From positions 1 to 26,519 of IMG/VR virus record IMGVR_UViG_3300030108_003867: 26,519 bases of DNA; one strand, written 5' to 3'. Positions 21,937 through 26,519 of this stretch are shown piece by piece (the stretch's first letter is position 1; the number at the start of each line of letters is the position of its first letter). The notes beneath the pieces were generated by a model. It had not been told where the DNA came from. It saw only the letters and a program-made list of their open reading frames with translations, and did no database searches. The DNA is from a virus. Position numbers and translations under genes: made by a program.

Positions 21937-24900
21937 ATGGCTAAAAAATTTGACTTTCTTTCACCCGGAGTTCAGATCCGCGAGATTGACCAAAGCTTTA
22001 TTCCAACAGAGGCAGAGGCTGAAGGGCCGATTATTATTGGTCGTACCAGAAAAGGACCAGCAAACAAACCAGTGAGAGTAAGAAATCTAGATGATTTTGT
22101 ATCCGTGTTTGGTTTACCTGTTGCTGGTGGTAACGGAAACCTTGGAGACGTATGGAGAGAAGGGAACACAGTAGGTCCCACATATGCATCTTACGCCGCT
22201 CAATCTTGGTTGGCTTCGGAACAATCTCCTGTCACAGTTGTGAGACTAGCTGGTGAACAACACAGCGATGTCGGAAGCGGTGGTGAAGCTGGTTGGCAAG
22301 TTGGTGCAAGTCCAATTGGTTCTACTGGTGCTAATTCAACCGCTTATGGACTTTTTGTCTTAGATGAAACCGATACTGGTGAATTAACGTTTAATACAAT
22401 TACGATTAGTGGGAATAGTATGGCTGATGGATCACACATCACTATTAGTGATGGTGATAATCCTGCCGTACGCTTTGAATTCGAAAGTGGTGGCGGCGTG
22501 ACTGCCGGTGCCGTTCCAATAACGTTTGCTACTTTGAGCCATGCTACTATCGCTGCTAACCTTGCTGCGGCAATTGAAACACAAGCAGCAGCTGGAAATC
22601 TTAATGTTGCTATAGACTATAACACTGGTGATGAAACTATTAGAATAGCAGTGACTCATACAACTGGCGGAACAATAACAAGGGATGCCTCTGGTTGTAC
22701 CGATGATGGATCAGGTACCCTAAACGCTGCAACAAGAGCTGCCGCAAACGGATCATTAGCCGCTGTTCTTTATTGTGTAACTGGTGCTTTATCCTTGAAG
22801 GGTAAATTAGCAGACGGCGGTTCGGATATATCCCTTGCTGGTTCTTTAATTGAGTCTGTTGGTGCAAATGCAGAATTTCAACTTGAAGTTCATAGCGCTG
22901 CAGGAAGCTCAGTTGAAACGATTAATTTTGACTTCAATAGAAGTTCAGCAAAATACATTAGAAACGTTTTAAACACAAACCCACAACTTACAAACTCAAC
23001 ATTAATTGAAACCGCAGATCAAAAAACTTATTGGCTTGGAGAATCATTTGTAAACCATTTAGAAACCAATGTTACACTAACAAATCCCGCTGGGCAAACT
23101 TACGCTATTCTACTTCCATTGGGTGATGGTCTAGCCGCTGACCCTGATGCTGCCTCTGCAAACTGGGGATATCAAAGATATGGTGCAAGAGAAGCAAAGT
23201 CTGGTTGGGTATTTTCTGATAGATTAACAGGCGAAAAGAAATTATTCAGATTTAAGTCTCTTCATGTTGGTGAAGACATTCAAAGAAACTATCTCATTGC
23301 AATCGAAGATATCAGACTAGCCTCTAATCCATCAACAAATGCTTATGGCTCTTTCTCAGTATGCTTTAAGGATCTTGCCGGCAATACTATTGAGAAATAC
23401 TCTGGGTGTAACTTGAACCCTGCATCTCCAAATTATGTTGCTGCTAGGATTGGAGATCAATATCAAGAATGGAGCGACGCCGATAGAAGATACAGAACTT
23501 ACGGAGATTTCCAAAATCAATCAAACCTTTTCTATATTGAAATGAATGACACAATTGTTAATGGCGGCGGGCAAGGACTATCGCCTGCTGGTTTTTTTGG
23601 TCCGGTTCGTCCAAAAGGATTTGGCTTGGTTAATGGTGAAAAAACTCCTAAAAGTCTAGATTTATCATCTGATTTTGCTGGTGCCTTGGCAAGAGTATCT
23701 GATGATAGTAACTTATTCAAAGGCCACGGGGGTGGAACTGGTGAAGTTGCCAACTTGGGTGACACAGAAGCCATTAGACTTGAGTTTCCCAAACTCAGAA
23801 TGAGAGACAACGGGACTGATGGAGGTTCAGTAGATCAAGCAAGAAGTTATTGGGGAGTACGACCTAAAGTGTCTGCCAATTCCAATACAAACGACCCAGA
23901 CTATATTGATTACACAAGAGCTTTTGGTATGAGTCTTACTGAAGAAGCGGGACACCAATCACCACCTGCAAACTTTGAGTATTCTTTCATCTTTTCTTTG
24001 GATGATGTATCTGGATCAACTGCAACAGGTATTTGGTCTTGGGCCTCTGGTAACTATGGCAGTGGCGCCTCGTTTACTTCAAAGTCCAATCAAAACTATG
24101 GTGATCTACTAGAAGCTGGTGTTAAGCAGTTTATCATGCCAGTATGGGGTGGGTCCGAAGGATTTGATATTACCGAAATGGAGCCACTTAGAAATGATCT
24201 TATTGCAACTGCTGGTAATTTAGCTGAGAGAACAAACTATGTTGATTATACAATCTCCAAAGCTTTAGACTCAATTTCAGATTCTGAAGTTGTCCCTGCT
24301 AATTTACTTGTCATGCCCGGTATCTATAAGGCAGCTGCTACAAATAAAATGATCAATATAGCCGAGAGCAGAAGAGATATTCTTTCAATTATTGACCTTG
24401 AACATGATTACGTACCACGAGCAGAATCAAAATCTAATGCTTCTACTAGATTGGGAGATGTCACTCAAGCAATAACTAAGCTTAAATCAAGAAACCTAAA
24501 TTCATCATATGCTTGCTGTTTTTACCCAGCAGTTCAAGTATCAGACAATCTTAATGCAAATCAATTAGTGTGGATACCATCCTCCGTTGCAGCGCTTGGA
24601 GCACTTGGTAGATCTCAAGCACAATCAGAATTGTGGTTTGCTCCTGCAGGATTCAATCGCGGTGGACTTGGAGCACTTGGCGGCTCAAGAGGACCTAGGG
24701 TTGTTCAAGCAAGACAGAGACTCGACTCTAAAGAAAGAGACGCTTTGTATGAACAGAACATTAACCCTATTGCAACATTTCCTGCGGAAGGTGTTGTGAT
24801 CTTTGGTCAAAAAACTCTTCAAGCAGATCAGTCTGCTTTAGACAGAATCAATGTTCGTAGATTGCTTCTTTTCTTAAAATCTAGAGTTAACACTATTTCC

Positions 24901-25155
24901 AGAAATTTATTGTTTGATCAGAACGTTCAGTCTACATGGAACAGATTTAAGAATCAAGTAGAGCCTGTTCTAGCTGATACTCAAGCAAGATTTGGATTAT
25001 CTGGATACAAACTGGTTTTGGATTCCTCCACAACTACAGCAGACTTGATTGATCGTAACATCATGTATGCTAAAATATTTGTAAAGCCTGCTCGTGCTAT
25101 TGAATACATTGTTGTTGACTTTGTTATCACTAGAACCGGTGCAGATTTCGTTTAG
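21937..25155 (+). CDS. 18: Contractile tail sheath protein, T4 gp18-like, enlarged
   Basis: A 1072-aa sheath protein; T4 gp18 has 659 aa. The N-terminus (FLSPGVQIREIDQSFIPTEA, then GPIIIGRTRKGPANKPVRV) and the C-terminus (LDRINVRRLLLFLKSRVNTI, then KIFVKPARAIEYIVVDFVIT) are typical. Between residues about 149 and 272 there is an inserted beta-domain: TFNTITISGNSMADGSHITI, VRFEFESGGG, TIAANLAAAIETQAAAGN, ETIRIAVTHTTGG. Its layout (strands, DG, a helix like A-(L)A-AI, strands ending near TGG) resembles the insertion in the capsid-associated protein at 17992. The middle region has the conserved protease-resistant sheath core. AAGGAGAT is the ribosome site. It is followed by the tube gene as in T4. 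Confidence 0.95.
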   Translation: MAKKFDFLSPGVQIREIDQSFIPTEAEAEGPIIIGRTRKGPANKPVRVRNLDDFVSVFGLPVAGGNGNLGDVWREGNTVGPTYASYAAQSWLASEQSPVTVVRLAGEQHSDVGSGGEAGWQVGASPIGSTGANSTAYGLFVLDETDTGELTFNTITISGNSMADGSHITISDGDNPAVRFEFESGGGVTAGAVPITFATLSHATIAANLAAAIETQAAAGNLNVAIDYNTGDETIRIAVTHTTGGTITRDASGCTDDGSGTLNAATRAAANGSLAAVLYCVTGALSLKGKLADGGSDISLAGSLIESVGANAEFQLEVHSAAGSSVETINFDFNRSSAKYIRNVLNTNPQLTNSTLIETADQKTYWLGESFVNHLETNVTLTNPAGQTYAILLPLGDGLAADPDAASANWGYQRYGAREAKSGWVFSDRLTGEKKLFRFKSLHVGEDIQRNYLIAIEDIRLASNPSTNAYGSFSVCFKDLAGNTIEKYSGCNLNPASPNYVAARIGDQYQEWSDADRRYRTYGDFQNQSNLFYIEMNDTIVNGGGQGLSPAGFFGPVRPKGFGLVNGEKTPKSLDLSSDFAGALARVSDDSNLFKGHGGGTGEVANLGDTEAIRLEFPKLRMRDNGTDGGSVDQARSYWGVRPKVSANSNTNDPDYIDYTRAFGMSLTEEAGHQSPPANFEYSFIFSLDDVSGSTATGIWSWASGNYGSGASFTSKSNQNYGDLLEAGVKQFIMPVWGGSEGFDITEMEPLRNDLIATAGNLAERTNYVDYTISKALDSISDSEVVPANLLVMPGIYKAAATNKMINIAESRRDILSIIDLEHDYVPRAESKSNASTRLGDVTQAITKLKSRNLNSSYACCFYPAVQVSDNLNANQLVWIPSSVAALGALGRSQAQSELWFAPAGFNRGGLGALGGSRGPRVVQARQRLDSKERDALYEQNINPIATFPAEGVVIFGQKTLQADQSALDRINVRRLLLFLKSRVNTISRNLLFDQNVQSTWNRFKNQVEPVLADTQARFGLSGYKLVLDSSTTTADLIDRNIMYAKIFVKPARAIEYIVVDFVITRTGADFV

Positions 25156-25159
25156 GTAA

Positions 25160-25168
25160 CTAATTAAT
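25160..25168 (+). promoter_or_regulatory. Diverged motif CTAATTAAT, followed by TATAAAATA
   Basis: In the 34-nt gap before the tube gene, 30 nt from its ATG. TATAAAATA (25168-25176) is one insertion away from the T4 late element but lies very close to the ribosome site, so either element may be chance. Confidence 0.25.
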
Positions 25169-25189
25169 ATAAAATAGGAGAACATTACC

Positions 25190-25780
25190 ATGGCATTTTG
25201 GGCGACACCACTCACACCAGGATCGGGAGATCCAAAAAGAAAATTTAGATTCACGGTTCAATTCGACGGACTCGATATGGATGGCAGCGCAGTAATCTGG
25301 TTTGCTAAATCAGTAACCAAACCTGCTATCACCGTCACCGAAACAGATCATACTTTTTTAGATAAAAAATATTATTATCCAGGTAGAGTTGAATGGAATA
25401 CTATTACGCTAACCCTTGTTGACCCCGCAGACCCAGCAAAATCGCAAGACGCAGTACGTCAAATGAATAAACTAATTGAAACAGCAGGGTACAACATTTC
25501 AACTGATCCTACAGCATTAAGAACAATGTCTAAAAGTAACTCCGTTGGAGCACTTGGTACCATCATAATTAATCAACTTAATGCTGAGGGCAAAACCATT
25601 GAATCTTGGAAGCTAACCAACCCTTTTATCAAGGATGCAAAGTTTGGAGACCTAGACTATACAGGTGATGAATTGATTGAATTAAGTTTGGAACTTCGTT
25701 ATGATTGGGCGACATGCACAATCTTTGATGCAGAAGGTGCAGAAGTCGAAAGTTTCTACCAATTACAAGAAAAAGGTTGA
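25190..25780 (+). CDS. 19: Tail tube protein, T4 gp19-like
   Basis: A 196-aa tube protein placed directly after the sheath gene, the T4 order. Recognised pattern: RKFRFTVQFDGLDM (18-30), VTKPAITVTETDHTFL (42-57), YYYPGRVEWNTITLTLVDPA (61-80), a middle helix with AVRQMNKLIETAGY (88-101), ESWKLTNPFIKDAKFGDLDY (138-157) and the final ELSLELRYDWATC (164-176), equal to the T4 F-VTLALDYWE ending. Monomers stack as hexameric rings inside the sheath. AGGAG at 25176-25180 is the ribosome site. It is somewhat longer than T4 gp19 (163 aa). Confidence 0.92.
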   Translation: MAFWATPLTPGSGDPKRKFRFTVQFDGLDMDGSAVIWFAKSVTKPAITVTETDHTFLDKKYYYPGRVEWNTITLTLVDPADPAKSQDAVRQMNKLIETAGYNISTDPTALRTMSKSNSVGALGTIIINQLNAEGKTIESWKLTNPFIKDAKFGDLDYTGDELIELSLELRYDWATCTIFDAEGAEVESFYQLQEKG

Positions 25781-25792
25781 TAGAGAGCACAA

Positions 25793-26519
25793 ATGGCATG
25801 GTGGACAAATCCAAATATTCAGCTAAAACAAAAGAATAGATTCATTATGTCAATTGGTGAATTTTTAATTCCCACTGTTGTGTCTGTAGACAAACCAAAG
25901 GTTCAAATTGATTCAAAAGAGTACACAATGATCAACCATGTTTACCGTTATCCGGGAATAGCCAAATGGCAACCGATAACGGTTACATTTATTGATGGAT
26001 CTGGAAATAGCTTAGTTCGCGATTTGTCTGGATTTTCTGGTGATGCTCAAGTTAAGAAATTAATTCCCGGGATTGATGATTTAGATGCTGCGCAAATGTT
26101 GTACAAAATGTTACTTGGATCTGGATATTACTTTGGCGAAACAGTTTATGGTGCAACAAGCAAGACAGATATGAAAAACAACTCCCTAGGAACATCAGTA
26201 AGAATTGAGCAAATAGAACCTGATGGGAAAACCGTTTCAGAAGGATGGAGACTACACAATCCTATATTTACAGAAATCAGCTGGGGCAACCTTTCATACG
26301 CTGACGATACAGCTGTCGAATATTCATTAACAATTGCTTATGATTGGGCAGAATTCTACATTGGTGGTGACGCATCATTAGGTTCTCCAACGGTCCAAAA
26401 GCCAATGAGAAAACAGCCGGCTGAATTTCAATCTCTATTGGACAAGGCTAAGGAACGCGATATTCAAGCTGAAGCTGATCGTACAGAACTAGAGCGTCAA
26501 GAAGCGGCTAGATTGGCGA
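25793..26519 (+). CDS. Second tail-tube-like protein, cut by the window end
   Basis: Begins 12 nt after the tube gene and runs off the window (242 codons seen). It repeats the tube layout: KQKNRFIMSIGEFLIPTVVS (13-32), YRYPGIAKWQPITVTFIDGS (51-70), AAQMLYKMLLGSGYYF (99-114), EGWRLHNPIFTEISWGNLSY (150-169) and YSLTIAYDWAEFYI (177-190). It then adds a Lys/Gln/Glu helical extension (FQSLLDKAKERDIQAEADRT). It is a diverged paralogue of gp19 and may be a tube initiator or terminator subunit like T4 gp48/gp54 or gp3, but which one cannot be told. Only weak AGAGAG precedes the ATG. Confidence 0.85.
   Translation, partial: MAWWTNPNIQLKQKNRFIMSIGEFLIPTVVSVDKPKVQIDSKEYTMINHVYRYPGIAKWQPITVTFIDGSGNSLVRDLSGFSGDAQVKKLIPGIDDLDAAQMLYKMLLGSGYYFGETVYGATSKTDMKNNSLGTSVRIEQIEPDGKTVSEGWRLHNPIFTEISWGNLSYADDTAVEYSLTIAYDWAEFYIGGDASLGSPTVQKPMRKQPAEFQSLLDKAKERDIQAEADRTELERQEAARLA

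Overview
The window is a stretch of virion-structure genes from a T4-like contractile-tailed phage (myovirus), all on the + strand and packed with almost no spare DNA. Homologues of T4 gp21 (prohead protease), gp22 (core scaffold), gp23 (major capsid protein), gp13, gp14, gp15 (neck and tail completion), gp18 (sheath) and gp19 (tube) can be recognised by eye. The AT-rich sequence, the fibre repeats (ISAS-FYGNGANLT, KASGITNAML types), the LamG domains and the phage bS21 gene resemble uncultured marine T4-like phages. The host cannot be read from the sequence.

Layout. 1-106: a GC-rich stretch of hairpins ending in a likely terminator. 107-1781: an unknown membrane-segment protein, gp21 protease, an unknown small protein and a ribosomal protein bS21 homologue. 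1810-14087: a 12-kb cassette of surface and fibre proteins: a small beta protein and its paralogue carrying a LamG-like insertion, a 1555-aa duplicated fibre protein, a 369-aa and a 1002-aa fibre protein, a 332-aa fibre protein and a LamG protein. 14168-17166: gp22 and gp23, closed by a UUCG-loop terminator. 17220-19221: a possible 32-aa peptide, two paralogous capsid-associated proteins (the second with an insertion) and a 53-aa Lys/Ala-rich protein. 19312-21875: gp13, gp14, gp15. 21937-26519: a very long sheath, a tube protein and a second tube-like protein cut by the window end.

The genes work together as follows: gp22 forms the prohead core, gp23 the shell, gp21 matures both; gp13/gp14 close the head; gp15 joins the tail, made of the sheath (gp18) around the tube (gp19); the fibre and LamG proteins probably mediate host contact or decorate the surface. 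Terminators often lie just upstream of a recurring CTATTTATT-like motif, then a short leader and the next start codon, which suggests a set of separate late transcription units.

Most worth a second look: the bS21 gene inside the virion operon; two independent cases of a small virion protein duplicated with one copy gaining a domain; the same type of beta-domain in a capsid-associated protein and in the sheath; the recurrent intergenic motif; and two tiny genes (a possible 32-aa peptide with a gp21-like cleavage site and a histone H1-tail-like protein) beside the capsid gene.
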